DNA from: Lysobacter sp. S4-A87
GTDB lineage: Bacteria; Pseudomonadota; Gammaproteobacteria; Xanthomonadales; Xanthomonadaceae
NCBI RefSeq assembly: GCF_022637455.1
Contig: NZ_CP093341.1
Location: 1,984,001-2,048,000, forward strand
Direction: 5' to 3'
Length of the DNA: 64,000 nucleotides
A program made the translations under genes and the position numbers. Position 1 is the stretch's first letter. Each line of letters begins with the position of its first letter. Shown here one piece after another: positions 6,712-16,076 of the stretch. A model generated the notes under the pieces. That model was given only the letters and a program-made list of their open reading frames with translations. It did not search any database and was not told the DNA's origin.

Positions 6712-7737
6712 ATGCGCAAACCTTCGTCCGGCGATCGCGAGAGCCTCGCCAGCCCTGCTGTGGTCACCGCCGCCGACGCCGTCGACCCGACCCGTCGCCT
6801 TCTGCTCGCATCGAGCCTGGGCGCCGCGGTCATGGCCGCCATTCCCCTGTCCGCCACCCGCGCTGCACCCGCCCGCTCCAAAGTGTCCCCCACGTCCCCC
6901 ACGAGGAACCACGACATGCAATCGATCACCACCAAAGACGGCACCGAGATCTACTACAAGGACTGGGGTAGCGGTCAACCGATCGTCTTCCATCATGGCT
7001 GGCCGCTGTGCAGCGACGACTGGGACACGCAGATGCTGTACTTCCTCGACCAGGGCTATCGCGTCATCGCCCATGACCGGCGTGGCCACGGCCGCTCGAG
7101 CCAGACGGCGACCGGCAACGACATGGACACCTATGCAGCGGACTTCGCGGCCGTGGCGGCACACCTGGACCTGCGCGATGCGATCCACGTCGGCCATTCG
7201 ACCGGTGGCGGCGAGGCCGCGCACTATGTCGCCCGCCACGGCGCGGGCCGTGTCGCCAAGCTGGCGCTGATCGGCGCGGTGCCGCCGCAGATGCTGAAGA
7301 CCGCGGCCAATCCGGGCGGCTTGCCGCGCGACGTGTTCGACGGCATCCGCAAGGGACTTGCCGCCAACCGTGCCGGTTTCTATTGGGATTTCCCGGTGCC
7401 GTTCTACGGCTACAACCGTCCGGGAACGCCGCTCTCGGAGGCGGTCCGGGCGAACTGGTGGCGACAGGCCATGATGGGCGGTGCCAAGGCGCAGTACGAC
7501 TGCATCGCGGCGTTCTCGGAAACCGACTTCACCGAGGACCTCAAGCGCATCGAAGTACCGACCCTGGTGATGCACGGTGACGACGACCAGATCGTGCCGA
7601 TCGCCGACTCGGCACTGCTGTCGGCCAAGCTCCTGCGCAACGCCACCCTCAAGGTCTACAAGGGTTACCCGCACGGCATGTGCACGACCCATGCCGACGT
7701 GATCAATCCCGATCTGCTCGCGTTCTTCCGCAGCTGA
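6712..7737 (+). CDS. Alpha/beta hydrolase, haloperoxidase-like, with Tat-type leader
   Basis: A 341-residue alpha/beta hydrolase of the cofactor-free haloperoxidase/esterase group. It shows HHGWPL (oxyanion region), the nucleophile elbow GHSTGGGE (about residue 165), the acid in [10 protein letters not shown] and a His in YPHGM. Residues 1-52 are an added leader with a Tat-like RR ([15 protein letters not shown]), so the enzyme is probably exported folded. An internal Met at residue 69 (MQSITTKDG) marks where cytoplasmic relatives begin, preceded by a good GAGGAA site, so a second start is possible. Promoter copy b lies upstream. Confidence 0.9.
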   Translation: MRKPSSGDRESLASPAVVTAADAVDPTRRLLLASSLGAAVMAAIPLSATRAAPARSKVSPTSPTRNHDMQSITTKDGTEIYYKDWGSGQPIVFHHGWPLCSDDWDTQMLYFLDQGYRVIAHDRRGHGRSSQTATGNDMDTYAADFAAVAAHLDLRDAIHVGHSTGGGEAAHYVARHGAGRVAKLALIGAVPPQMLKTAANPGGLPRDVFDGIRKGLAANRAGFYWDFPVPFYGYNRPGTPLSEAVRANWWRQAMMGGAKAQYDCIAAFSETDFTEDLKRIEVPTLVMHGDDDQIVPIADSALLSAKLLRNATLKVYKGYPHGMCTTHADVINPDLLAFFRS

Positions 7738-7758
7738 TCCGGTGCAGTCATGCAGAAT

Positions 7759-7790
7759 CCGGGGCGCGTGGCAGTTGCCGCGCGCCCCGG
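7759..7790. terminator. GC-rich hairpin between convergent genes
   Basis: Inverted repeat CCGGGGCGCG...CGCGCCCCGG with a 12-nt loop, between the ends of the hydrolase (7737) and the GH109 gene (7804). No clear T-run, so bidirectional termination is likely but not certain. Confidence 0.55.
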
Positions 7791-7803
7791 TCCTTGCGGG
7801 CCG

Positions 7804-9159
7804 TCAGTAGTTCGCGTCGAAGGCGAAGATCGGCTTGCGCGACGCCCATAGCCCCTTGGTGAAGTCCGGGAAGTCCAGGGTCTTGAAGCCTTCCGCGATC
7901 GACTGTTCCGACAGCGGCGTGATGGCGCTCCAGGTCACCGCGTCGAAGATGTCGATCGGCATCGGCGCCCGCGCCTTGACCGCTTCGACGAAGGCGTGAA
8001 TCACGAAGTAGTCCATGCCGCCGTGTCCGGCACTGGCGGCATCGTCGGCGTACTTGCGCCACAGCGGGTGATCGAACTCGTCCTGGTAGGCCTGGAACGG
8101 CTCCCACTTGTGCGCAGGGCTGCGGCCTTCGATATGGATCGACTGGTTGAGGTCCATCCACAGGCCGTGCGTTCCCTGCACGCGGAAGCCCAGTGAGTAG
8201 GGCCTTGGCAGCGAGGTGTCGTGCTGCAGGATGATCGTCTCGCCGTTCTCGCAGGCCAGCGTCGTGGTGACGACGTCGCCGAGCTTGAACTTGACCTTCG
8301 TGCTCGGGTGCGTGTTGCCACCGCTCCTGGCCACGGTGTAGTCGTGCAACCCGCGCGCCTTGCTGGCGAAGCTGTTGATGTGGGTGAAGCGGTTGCCACG
8401 GTTGATGCCGGTGTACATCGCGCACGGGCCGATGCCGTGGCTGGGGTACAGCTCGCCGTTGCGCTGCACGGAGTGCTCGGTGCGCCAGCGCGCCTCCGAC
8501 CAGCCCTTGGGTCCGAACTCCACGCCACTGCCGTAGGGCTGCGACGGGTCGCCGGAGTTGAACTTCACTGCACGCAGGTCGTGCTGGTAACCGCCCTGCA
8601 GGTGCACCAGTTCGCCAAACAGTCCGGCGCGCACCATCTGCAGCGCGGCCATCACGTCGCGGCGGTAGCAGACGTTCTCCAGCAGCATGTAGGGCGTGCC
8701 GGTGCGCAACTGCGTCGACAGCACGTCCCAGTGGTCCTGCAGGCTGATGCCGGCCACCACTTCGCAGCCCACCGCGACCTTGGCCTCCATGGCGTCGATC
8801 GCCATCGGCGCGTGCCACTCCCACGGCGTGGCGATGATCACCGCGTCCAGGCCACGCTGCTGCAACAAGCGTCGGTAGGCGTGCGCATCGCCGTCCTGTC
8901 CGTACGTTTTCGGCGCGGTCTTTCCGGCCTTGGCCGCCATCTCCATGGCCTTGCCCAGCATGATCGGTTCGATGTCGCACAGTGCCACGACCTCGACATC
9001 GTCACGGCGCAACAGCTCCGTCAACAACACCTGACCACGCATGCCGGTGCCGATCAGACCCAGGCGGATGCGGCGCCCCGCGGCCCAGGCCGGCGTGGAC
9101 GGCAGCAGGCTGGCCGCAACCAGTGCGGCGCCTGCAAGGATGAAATCTCTACGCTTCAT
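7804..9159 (-). CDS. GH109 family alpha-N-acetylgalactosaminidase (Gfo/Idh/MocA fold)
   Basis: Exported NAD-dependent glycoside hydrolase, 451 residues, expected to remove terminal alpha-linked GalNAc by a redox-assisted mechanism. A Tat signal (MKRRDFILAGAALVA) is followed by a Rossmann motif G37-x-G39-x-x-G42. The family-typical segment NVCYRRDVMAALQMVRAG is at about 162-179. Tyr191 (GYQHDLR) and His241 (YPSHGIGP) match the catalytic Tyr/His proposed for GH109. It ends the operon GH31-receptor-GH109, 51 nt after the receptor gene. The divergent GalNAc catabolic genes support the substrate. A general sugar oxidoreductase of the same fold is the alternative. Confidence 0.88.
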   Translation of the reverse strand: MKRRDFILAGAALVAASLLPSTPAWAAGRRIRLGLIGTGMRGQVLLTELLRRDDVEVVALCDIEPIMLGKAMEMAAKAGKTAPKTYGQDGDAHAYRRLLQQRGLDAVIIATPWEWHAPMAIDAMEAKVAVGCEVVAGISLQDHWDVLSTQLRTGTPYMLLENVCYRRDVMAALQMVRAGLFGELVHLQGGYQHDLRAVKFNSGDPSQPYGSGVEFGPKGWSEARWRTEHSVQRNGELYPSHGIGPCAMYTGINRGNRFTHINSFASKARGLHDYTVARSGGNTHPSTKVKFKLGDVVTTTLACENGETIILQHDTSLPRPYSLGFRVQGTHGLWMDLNQSIHIEGRSPAHKWEPFQAYQDEFDHPLWRKYADDAASAGHGGMDYFVIHAFVEAVKARAPMPIDIFDAVTWSAITPLSEQSIAEGFKTLDFPDFTKGLWASRKPIFAFDANY

Positions 9160-9210
9160 TGCTGATTCTCTTCAGTCGAGGCGCCGGCAGGTGCCGGCGC
9201 GATGGAACCG

Positions 9211-12200
9211 TCAGAACTTGTAACCGGCGGTGAGGCTGTAGATCCGTCCGAAATTGTTTGCGTAGGCGGAGGAGAAGGCCATGAAGTCGTTCGGATCATA
9301 GAACGGAAGGCGGTTGAACACGTTCTTCACCGTGACGCCCACCGTCAGCTTCTCCGTCGGCCTCCAGCTCACGCCCAGGTTGGTCGTCCACCACGACGGC
9401 GCGCCGTCGCACTGGCTTGGGGACACGTCCAAATAGCCTCCGGTGCAGGTTTCCGTATTGTTGTCCTGCGCATCGATCTGCTCCAAGGCCCACCTGGTCT
9501 TGCCGACGTAGTTGACATACAAGCTGGTGGTCCAGTTCCTGAGGCTCCAGTCCGTGTTGAACGTGGCGCGCAGTCGCGGGTTGCCGTAGTAGCCAACGAG
9601 GTTGCCGTAGTACCAGCCGCTACCGTCGTCGGAGTTGTACATGTTGCGATTGGCAATGGTCGCGGCCACGCCGATGTTCAGGCCGCCCCATTCGCCCAGG
9701 TCGAAACGGCTGCGGGCATCGACATCGAAGCCATCCACCAGGGTACGGCCCCTGTTCTTGTACTGGCCGATGACGCTGGAGACGTTGCCCACGGTATAGG
9801 TCGGCAGCGTGCCGGGGCATGCCACGCCGCTGGCCGGGTCGGCGCACATCGCGGCCAGCGCGGCCTCGTTGGCGCGGTCGGAATCGGTGATCGGGAAGCG
9901 GCCCAGCGACATGATGTCTTCCGGCCTGCTGAAGTCCGGCGCGACAATCTCGTCGCGGCGGCTGATGTACCAATAGTCGGCCGACACCGACAACCAGTGG
10001 GTCGGTTCGTACACAAAGCCCAGCGTGGCGATATCGGCCGTCTCCGGCTTCAGGTCCGGGTTGGGCTGGGTCATGCGTGCCACGGTGCGGCCGCAATCGG
10101 AGTTGAGCAGCGTATTGCCCAGGTCCACGTCGCCCGCGCGGCTCGACTGCAACAGCAGGCCGGCGATCGCGTTGGTTTCATTGCAGCGGGTCTCGTCGCG
10201 AAAGCCGCCGAGTTGGGCGAACACGCCGCCGGTGCCGGACTCGGCCAGGCTGGGAGCGCGGAATCCCTGCGAATAGGTGCCGCGCAACAGCAGCTCCGGC
10301 AGCGCCTGGTACTTGAGGCCGATCTTCGGGGCAATGTTCGCATCAAAGTTCGGATACTTGTCCAGGCGCAGCGCCGTTTCCAGCTCCAGCTTCTCGGTGA
10401 TCGGGGCGACGGCCTCGGCAAACAGTGCGTAGGTGTTGCGCGCGCCATCGAACCACGAACCGCCCTGCTGGGTGATCAGGCCGTTGGCCGCATCCTCGTT
10501 GCCCGGGGTGTAGAAGGTCTCGCGGCTGACGTTGAAGCCGAACGCCGCGCGCACTTCGCCGGCCGGCAAGGTGTAGACCGTCCCATCGACCTTTCCGTCC
10601 AGGGTGTGCAGCCGGGTCCAGGACTGGATGTCGAACGTCGGGTAGGCCTCGCGCAGCAGCGCCGCGTTGGCTTCGCTGATCACGCCGAACTGGTAAGCCG
10701 GGTTGTCGGAGATGATTACGCGACCCGTGCCCGGGTCCGTGGTGAACGGGCCGAATGCCTTCTCGAAGCCGTCCAGGTTCACGTTGACGGTCTGGTAGGT
10801 GGTCGAATGCGAGCCGGCGGTGGCGAACGCGGTTTCCCAGTTCCAGTCGCCGATGTTGCCGCGCAGTCCGGCCAGCGCACGATAGCTCTTGTCGGTGTTG
10901 CGCTGCCCGAAGTAGTTGTCGCCCGCGTCCTGCAGAAGGTACTGCAGGCCAACCACGCCGCCCATCAACGCTCTCAGCTCGGGGCTGGCATGGTTGTAGA
11001 CGTTGTTCGGACCCATGTACGGGTAGAAGAACTGGTTGACGTTGTTGCCGGTGTTGCGCGAGAACCAACTGGTCGGGTTGCCGGTGGTGGTGCCGAACGC
11101 ACGCGGCGTGCCGCCGTTGGCGCGCAGGTCGATGTCGGTGTAGGTCGCCTCTGCGAAGCCCTCGGTGGTCTCACCCATCAGGAAGTGGCCGTTGACGTAG
11201 GCGGTGATGCGCTCCGACTCGGCGCCGCCGTCGATCTCGTTGTTCAGCCAGGTCTGCCAGACGCAGCGCGTTCCGGCGGCTTCGGTGATCACGTTGTTGC
11301 AGGTCGGCGCTGCTTCCTGCACGCGGGCGCCGGTGACCGGATCGAACGCGAAGTAGCTGCCAGGGTTGAACACGCCCGGCGCGCTGCCGGTGTCGAGGCG
11401 AAGATTGTTGATGTAGTTCGGGTTGTTGACGTAGAACTGGTTCGGCTTCTTGTCGTACAAGTCGCTCAGCGGAATCGCGTCGCGCCGGTACATGTTGACT
11501 GTGCCATAGACGTTGTAGCGGTCCTCGTCGAGGTCGCCGAAGCCGCCGGTGATGCTGGCCTGGTGCTCGCCGTAGCTGTCGATGCGCGATGACATGTCGG
11601 TGGTCGCGGTGACCTCGAGCCCCTTGTACTCTCGCCTGGTGATCACGTTGATCACGCCGGCCACCGCGTCGGTACCGTACACGGCCGAGGCGCCGTCGGT
11701 CAGCACCTCCATGCGTTCGATCGCCGCGGCCGGGATGGAGTCGATGTTGACGAACTGGGTCTGGAAGCCCGCCGGTGCGCCGTAGTACGAGAGGCGACGG
11801 CCGTTCAACAACACCAGCGTGCCCTGAGCGCCGATGCCGCGCAGGTTGGCCTGCGAGGCGCCGTCGGAGCCGGTGAACAGCGACGTGGAATCCATCTGCC
11901 CGGGTCGGTTCGCAGGGAGGTTGTTGAGCACCTGGAGCAAGGTCCGGGCGCCCATGTTCTCGATGTCCTGCTTGCTGATGATCTGCAGCGGCGACGCGGT
12001 TTCGCCGTCGATGCGCCCGATGCTCGAACCGGTGACTTCGACGCGGTCGATCTCGGTCGGCTTGTCGTCCCCGGCCGGCGCCGGCGCAGTTGCTGCGTCG
12101 GCGGCCGGTTGCGCGGGCGGCGCAGTCTGCGCGGCGACCGGCCCTGCGGCCAGTGCGGCGGCCAGGGCGATGGACAAGGTGGTGGCGGGGATGCAGCGAC

Positions 12201-12216
12201 GGCGTGCAGGCAACAT
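9211..12216 (-). CDS. TonB-dependent outer-membrane receptor
   Basis: A 1001-residue outer-membrane gated transporter. A signal peptide (about 1-29, ending VAA) precedes an Ala/Pro-rich stretch with a TonB-box-like region (TEIDRVEVTGS, about 54-64). The plug domain is at about 65-190 (NLRGIGAQGTLVLLNGRRLS, DGASAVYGTDAVAGVINVIT) and the 22-strand barrel ends in the aromatic YKF. It lies between the GH31 and GH109 genes and very likely imports GalNAc-containing glycans or the released sugar. It resembles the oligosaccharide receptors common in Xanthomonas-type bacteria. The specificity is inferred from context only. The gap to the GH31 gene is 152 nt. Confidence 0.93.
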   Translation of the reverse strand: MLPARRRCIPATTLSIALAAALAAGPVAAQTAPPAQPAADAATAPAPAGDDKPTEIDRVEVTGSSIGRIDGETASPLQIISKQDIENMGARTLLQVLNNLPANRPGQMDSTSLFTGSDGASQANLRGIGAQGTLVLLNGRRLSYYGAPAGFQTQFVNIDSIPAAAIERMEVLTDGASAVYGTDAVAGVINVITRREYKGLEVTATTDMSSRIDSYGEHQASITGGFGDLDEDRYNVYGTVNMYRRDAIPLSDLYDKKPNQFYVNNPNYINNLRLDTGSAPGVFNPGSYFAFDPVTGARVQEAAPTCNNVITEAAGTRCVWQTWLNNEIDGGAESERITAYVNGHFLMGETTEGFAEATYTDIDLRANGGTPRAFGTTTGNPTSWFSRNTGNNVNQFFYPYMGPNNVYNHASPELRALMGGVVGLQYLLQDAGDNYFGQRNTDKSYRALAGLRGNIGDWNWETAFATAGSHSTTYQTVNVNLDGFEKAFGPFTTDPGTGRVIISDNPAYQFGVISEANAALLREAYPTFDIQSWTRLHTLDGKVDGTVYTLPAGEVRAAFGFNVSRETFYTPGNEDAANGLITQQGGSWFDGARNTYALFAEAVAPITEKLELETALRLDKYPNFDANIAPKIGLKYQALPELLLRGTYSQGFRAPSLAESGTGGVFAQLGGFRDETRCNETNAIAGLLLQSSRAGDVDLGNTLLNSDCGRTVARMTQPNPDLKPETADIATLGFVYEPTHWLSVSADYWYISRRDEIVAPDFSRPEDIMSLGRFPITDSDRANEAALAAMCADPASGVACPGTLPTYTVGNVSSVIGQYKNRGRTLVDGFDVDARSRFDLGEWGGLNIGVAATIANRNMYNSDDGSGWYYGNLVGYYGNPRLRATFNTDWSLRNWTTSLYVNYVGKTRWALEQIDAQDNNTETCTGGYLDVSPSQCDGAPSWWTTNLGVSWRPTEKLTVGVTVKNVFNRLPFYDPNDFMAFSSAYANNFGRIYSLTAGYKF

Positions 12217-12368
12217 CTGTGGCTCCTTGTTCGATCAGCAGCGCACGGCGCTGCGGGACGGATGGCGTGTTCGGTTGGCGTGCGTAAGGCGAACCCCGGG
12301 CAACAGCCGCCCCGGGCCGCGGCCGTTTGGCCGCAGTCGAGATGCGTCGGGACGAGGGTGGTGCTAGT

Positions 12369-15300
12369 TCAGGGCGAGGCGATCGTGGCGGCGTCGCCCT
12401 CCTGTCCGATCAGTGCGGCGTTGGCCCAGTTGCCGCAGACCTGCGCCGGCTTCGCGCCCTGCGCGCCGACGGTGCGCAGGCTCAGGCGGTGCAGCCCGCG
12501 GATGTCGAGCTCGGGCTTGACCACGCCCGGCGCGCGGACCATGCCACTGTCGTAGAGCAGGCGGTCGTCGCCCCACACCTGGAATTGCATGCCGCCGGCA
12601 TCGCGGCAACGGTCGTCGATGCCGATGTCGGCGCGCAGCAGGCGCCAGTCGCCCTGCAACTGCAGGTCGACGCGGCTGTCCGGACCGACGCCGAGGCCGC
12701 GGCGGAAGTGCAGGCCATTCATGCGCATCTCCGACTCGCCACCGTGGGCGTGGTCGAGCGCGACGCTTGCCGCCACGTTCGACGGCATCGTCAGCTCCGA
12801 CAGATAGCGTTGCTGCGGCGTCCGCTCGGCCGTCTGGTGCTCCAGCACGCGGAAGGTCGACAGCGTGATCGGGCCGACGTCGCGCGGTTGCAGCGCGTCG
12901 AATGCTCGCGCGCTTCCGCCCTGCGCGGCCGACACCATCGGATCGTTGCCGCTGGCACCGTCGCCGTCCGGATTCTGCGTGCTCAGCACGCGGAAGCGCA
13001 GCAGGCGTCCGGCGTGTGCCGGGAACTCGATGCGCTGCACGCCCTGCTGCAATTCCAGGCGACCGCGCTTGACCGGCTCGCCCCACTCGCCATTGCTGTC
13101 GGCCAGGTAGACCTCGTAATCGCGGACCTGGCCGTGCTTCCAGTGCTGGTCGTTGCGCGGCGCCAGCTCGATGCCGTCGATCAGGCGACGTTCGCTGAAG
13201 CCAAGCACCCATTCGTGCGCACCGGTGCGCACGGCCTGGTTGCGCACGGTCCGGAACCAGGTCGCCGGGTCGTCGTCGAAGGCGTTCTCGAGGGCATGGC
13301 CCGGTTCCTCGGCCGGACGGCCGACCACGAGCAGGCTGTCGGACGGCAATGCACGCCCCAGCTCGGGTGCGGCCGGGAACTCGTCGTCCGGCAGTTCGGC
13401 GGCCACTGCAATCCCCAGGCGGACATCCAGCGCGCGGCGGATGTCCACTGGCGCGGTGCGCACATGCACGCTGCCGCGCCGCTCGGCGGCATCGAAGTAC
13501 CAGCCTTCCGCGGCCGCCTCGAACGCGGCCCGGTCGGGCAGCGCCGGCAGCGCGCGGCCGTCGAGTTCGACCGCCTGCGGACGCTGGCGACTCAGCACGC
13601 GCAAGGCATACCGGCGCTGCGGCAACTGGCCGGCGTACTGCCCGCGAACGGCATCGATGTGCACGCGGACATCGCCACTGCCCTGTGCGGGTGCCTGCAT
13701 GGCGATGGCCTGCTCGGAGAACTCGCCCTTCTCGTGGCGACGGGTGGAACCGTCGTCTTCATACAGCGTGTACTTCGAGTCGCCCTGCGGGTACAGGTCG
13801 AGCGTGAGCTCGTCGAGCGGCTTCTCGCCGTCGAACAGCATCGAGGGATACATCGGCACGATGGCGCCCGCGCGGACGAACAGCGGCAGCGTCGCCAGTT
13901 CCACCTTGCGGTCGATCTGGCGTCCCTGCGGGCCGGCCTGCAGCTGGCGACCGTCCCAGTAATCGATCCAGCGACCCTGCGGCAGATGGATGTCGCGCCG
14001 CCAGCCGCGGCTGGCGGCCTGGCTGCGGTACACCGGCGCCACCAGCAACTCGCGACCGAGCAGGAACTGGTACTTGTGCGCCTCGGTCCAGGCCTGCGGA
14101 TCGCCGGGGAAATCCCACAGCGACGGCCGCACGATCGGTGCACCACTGGCTGCAGCGTCACGCGCCAGTCCGTACATGTACGGCGTCAGGCGCATCTTGA
14201 GCTTGAGGTAATCGCGGTTGATGCTGCGGTAGGGTTCGTCGAACCACCACGGATGCTTGCGCGCGGCCGACGACCAGCCCGACATGCCCATCAGCACCGG
14301 CGTGAAGCTTTTCCACTGCAGGTCGCGGGTGAAGGTCTCGGCGCTGCCGCCGAAGATCGCGTCGACGTCACCGCTGGCGTAGGCCATGCCCGACAGCCCC
14401 GAACCGATCAGCGTCGGGATGTGCCAGCGGATGTAGTCCCAGCTGCTGCTCTGGTCGCCGGTCCAGGCCACCGCGTAGCGCTGGATGCCGGCCCAGCCCA
14501 TGACCGTCCACAGGAACGGGCGCGAGTCGGAATTGTCGAGGATGCCGTTGAACGCCTGCTGGTTGGCGTCCATCGCGAACTGGTAGCCCTTGCCGGTCCA
14601 CGCCACGTCGAGCTTCTGCACGCGGCTGCCGGCCTTGCCGACTTCCCAGGCGATCTTGTCGACGCCGTTCTCGGTCCACAGACCGGTCTTGAAGCCGTAT
14701 TTCGCCAGCCCCTGCGAAACCTTCGGCAGGTCCTTGTAGCCGCACCCGTAGCCGTCGTTGGGCAGGATCCAGCCGCCGGGCATGTCGTTCTCGCGGTACT
14801 TGCGCGCGACGCTGTCGACCACGTCCGGCGTGGTGCCGGTGGCGCCGTCGCTCCAGCCTTCGGGCACGGTGCCAGGCTTCTTGCCGTTGTCGCCGTCGTT
14901 GTAGCAATCGGCGTCGCCGTACGAGAGCGCCCAGCGCGGCAGCAGGCCGGCGCGTCCGGTCAGCGCGGTGTAGCGGTCGAGCAGCGTGTGCAGGCTGGCG
15001 CCGACGAAGTAGTACGCGTCGAAGCGGTCTTCGCGGTGCATCAGCGTGGCCTGGTCGGACTGGCGCAGGTCGTAGCTGCCGTCGCTCCAGGTGTTGCGCA
15101 ACATGCCCCAGCCGCGCGAGCTCAGCAGCATCGGCGCAGGACTCGGGCGATCGCCCTCCTCCCAGCCACCGGAATAGGAAATCTCGAGCTCGCGGCCCTT
15201 GAACTCGAAGCGGCCGTTCTGCTGGCCGCCACCATAGAAATGTTCGTCGGCCTGGCTCGACAGGGTCTGCACGCTCTGTCCGGTGGCCAGGTCCAGCGGC

Positions 15301-15734
15301 TGCAGTTCCTGCCACAGCGCGACCGGACTGCCGTCCTCGATGCGCTCGAGCGAGAGCCGCAGCGGCTGGCGCTGGATGTGCAGCACCATGGCATCGGTGC
15401 GGATGCGCACTTGCCCCGCGTCTTCTTCGAAGGTGAAGGCCACCGGCGACACCGTCTGCGGCAGTACGATCGGCGCAGCCTTGTCACCGGCGGGAAGCAG
15501 CTTGCCTTTGCGACCAGCCTGCACGCGCACGACATCGGCGCGGAGCAGATCGATGCGCACGCGCGCACCGCTGTCGGTGGTCAGGTCCCAGCCGGCCTGG
15601 CCGCCCTTGCCGACAACCGGGGCGATCTGGCGCAGGTTTCCCACGGACTCGGCCAGGGCCGTGGCGGGCAGGGCCAGCCACGCAGACGCCATCGCGATGG
15701 CCAGGCACACATTCTGTCGTCCGCGGATCTTCAA
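12369..15734 (-). CDS. Exported GH31 glycoside hydrolase with F5/8C and NPCBM domains
   Basis: An 1121-residue secreted retaining alpha-glycosidase. The signal peptide is at about 1-28, the N-terminal beta-sandwich about 30-250, the GH31 barrel about 260-640, an F5/8 type C-like domain about 800-918 and an NPCBM-like domain about 975-1100. The usual GH31 nucleophile motif WxDMNE is absent; instead KLDVAWTGKGY carries Asp376, and TGDQSS carries Asp427 as likely acid/base. This matches the subfamily of GH31 alpha-N-acetylgalactosaminidases (GH31_18), so I infer an alpha-GalNAc substrate. The start is a TTG at 15734 behind a GGGGG ribosome-binding site. The candidate promoter is at 15783-15812. 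Confidence 0.87.
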   Translation of the reverse strand: MKIRGRQNVCLAIAMASAWLALPATALAESVGNLRQIAPVVGKGGQAGWDLTTDSGARVRIDLLRADVVRVQAGRKGKLLPAGDKAAPIVLPQTVSPVAFTFEEDAGQVRIRTDAMVLHIQRQPLRLSLERIEDGSPVALWQELQPLDLATGQSVQTLSSQADEHFYGGGQQNGRFEFKGRELEISYSGGWEEGDRPSPAPMLLSSRGWGMLRNTWSDGSYDLRQSDQATLMHREDRFDAYYFVGASLHTLLDRYTALTGRAGLLPRWALSYGDADCYNDGDNGKKPGTVPEGWSDGATGTTPDVVDSVARKYRENDMPGGWILPNDGYGCGYKDLPKVSQGLAKYGFKTGLWTENGVDKIAWEVGKAGSRVQKLDVAWTGKGYQFAMDANQQAFNGILDNSDSRPFLWTVMGWAGIQRYAVAWTGDQSSSWDYIRWHIPTLIGSGLSGMAYASGDVDAIFGGSAETFTRDLQWKSFTPVLMGMSGWSSAARKHPWWFDEPYRSINRDYLKLKMRLTPYMYGLARDAAASGAPIVRPSLWDFPGDPQAWTEAHKYQFLLGRELLVAPVYRSQAASRGWRRDIHLPQGRWIDYWDGRQLQAGPQGRQIDRKVELATLPLFVRAGAIVPMYPSMLFDGEKPLDELTLDLYPQGDSKYTLYEDDGSTRRHEKGEFSEQAIAMQAPAQGSGDVRVHIDAVRGQYAGQLPQRRYALRVLSRQRPQAVELDGRALPALPDRAAFEAAAEGWYFDAAERRGSVHVRTAPVDIRRALDVRLGIAVAAELPDDEFPAAPELGRALPSDSLLVVGRPAEEPGHALENAFDDDPATWFRTVRNQAVRTGAHEWVLGFSERRLIDGIELAPRNDQHWKHGQVRDYEVYLADSNGEWGEPVKRGRLELQQGVQRIEFPAHAGRLLRFRVLSTQNPDGDGASGNDPMVSAAQGGSARAFDALQPRDVGPITLSTFRVLEHQTAERTPQQRYLSELTMPSNVAASVALDHAHGGESEMRMNGLHFRRGLGVGPDSRVDLQLQGDWRLLRADIGIDDRCRDAGGMQFQVWGDDRLLYDSGMVRAPGVVKPELDIRGLHRLSLRTVGAQGAKPAQVCGNWANAALIGQEGDAATIASP

Positions 15735-15782
15735 CTTGCCCCCAAGCCCGCAATTGGCGGGAATCCGAAACCATGGCGGCCG

Positions 15783-15812
15783 ACTCTAGGGCAGCAGATT
15801 GAAACGTGTCAA
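15783..15812 (-). promoter_or_regulatory. Sigma-70-type promoter of the GH31 operon
   Basis: Minus strand: TTGACA (15812-15807), 18-nt spacer, TAGAGT (15788-15783). It lies about 50 nt before the TTG start, in an unusually AT-rich 342-nt divergent region (15735-16076). Confidence 0.6.
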
Positions 15813-15872
15813 CGAATTGCAAAGAAAATAGAAGGTATTTTTCTTCATATCGAAACTTTGTGCAAAGCAACA

Positions 15873-16038
15873 CTTTCCTATCGTCAAGACAAGCCTTCGA
15901 AAAGCCCTTATCGGCAGGCCGTTTGGCAGACCGGTTCGCGTGGGAACATCGCAAGGGTGACGAACCAGGGCCGCCCGGCAGCGAAACCTCCGCCCCCATA
16001 ACCTTTTGTTTACCTTTCGATATTTGACATTTCGAAAG
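15873..16038. promoter_or_regulatory. Candidate AgaR operator region
   Basis: Three CTTTC elements lie between the GH31 and agaS genes: 15873-15877 (plus), 16014-16018 (plus) and 16034-16038 (minus). The last two form an inverted repeat, CTTTCGA, 11 nt, TCGAAAG (16014-16038). A TTGACA (16024-16029) sits inside this repeat, as expected if AgaR binding blocks the agaS promoter; no clear -10 follows. Published proteobacterial AgaR motifs contain multiple CTTTC copies. Confidence 0.6.
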
Positions 16039-16076
16039 AAAACGCAGATCGTGCGCTCGCCCAACAGGAATCCCGA

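Noticed and set aside
12327-16001. Very long open frame antisense to the GH31 gene.
   Set aside because: High-GC codon bias opens frames on the opposite strand; the translation is low-complexity and unlike any protein, while the GH31 frame has clear motifs.
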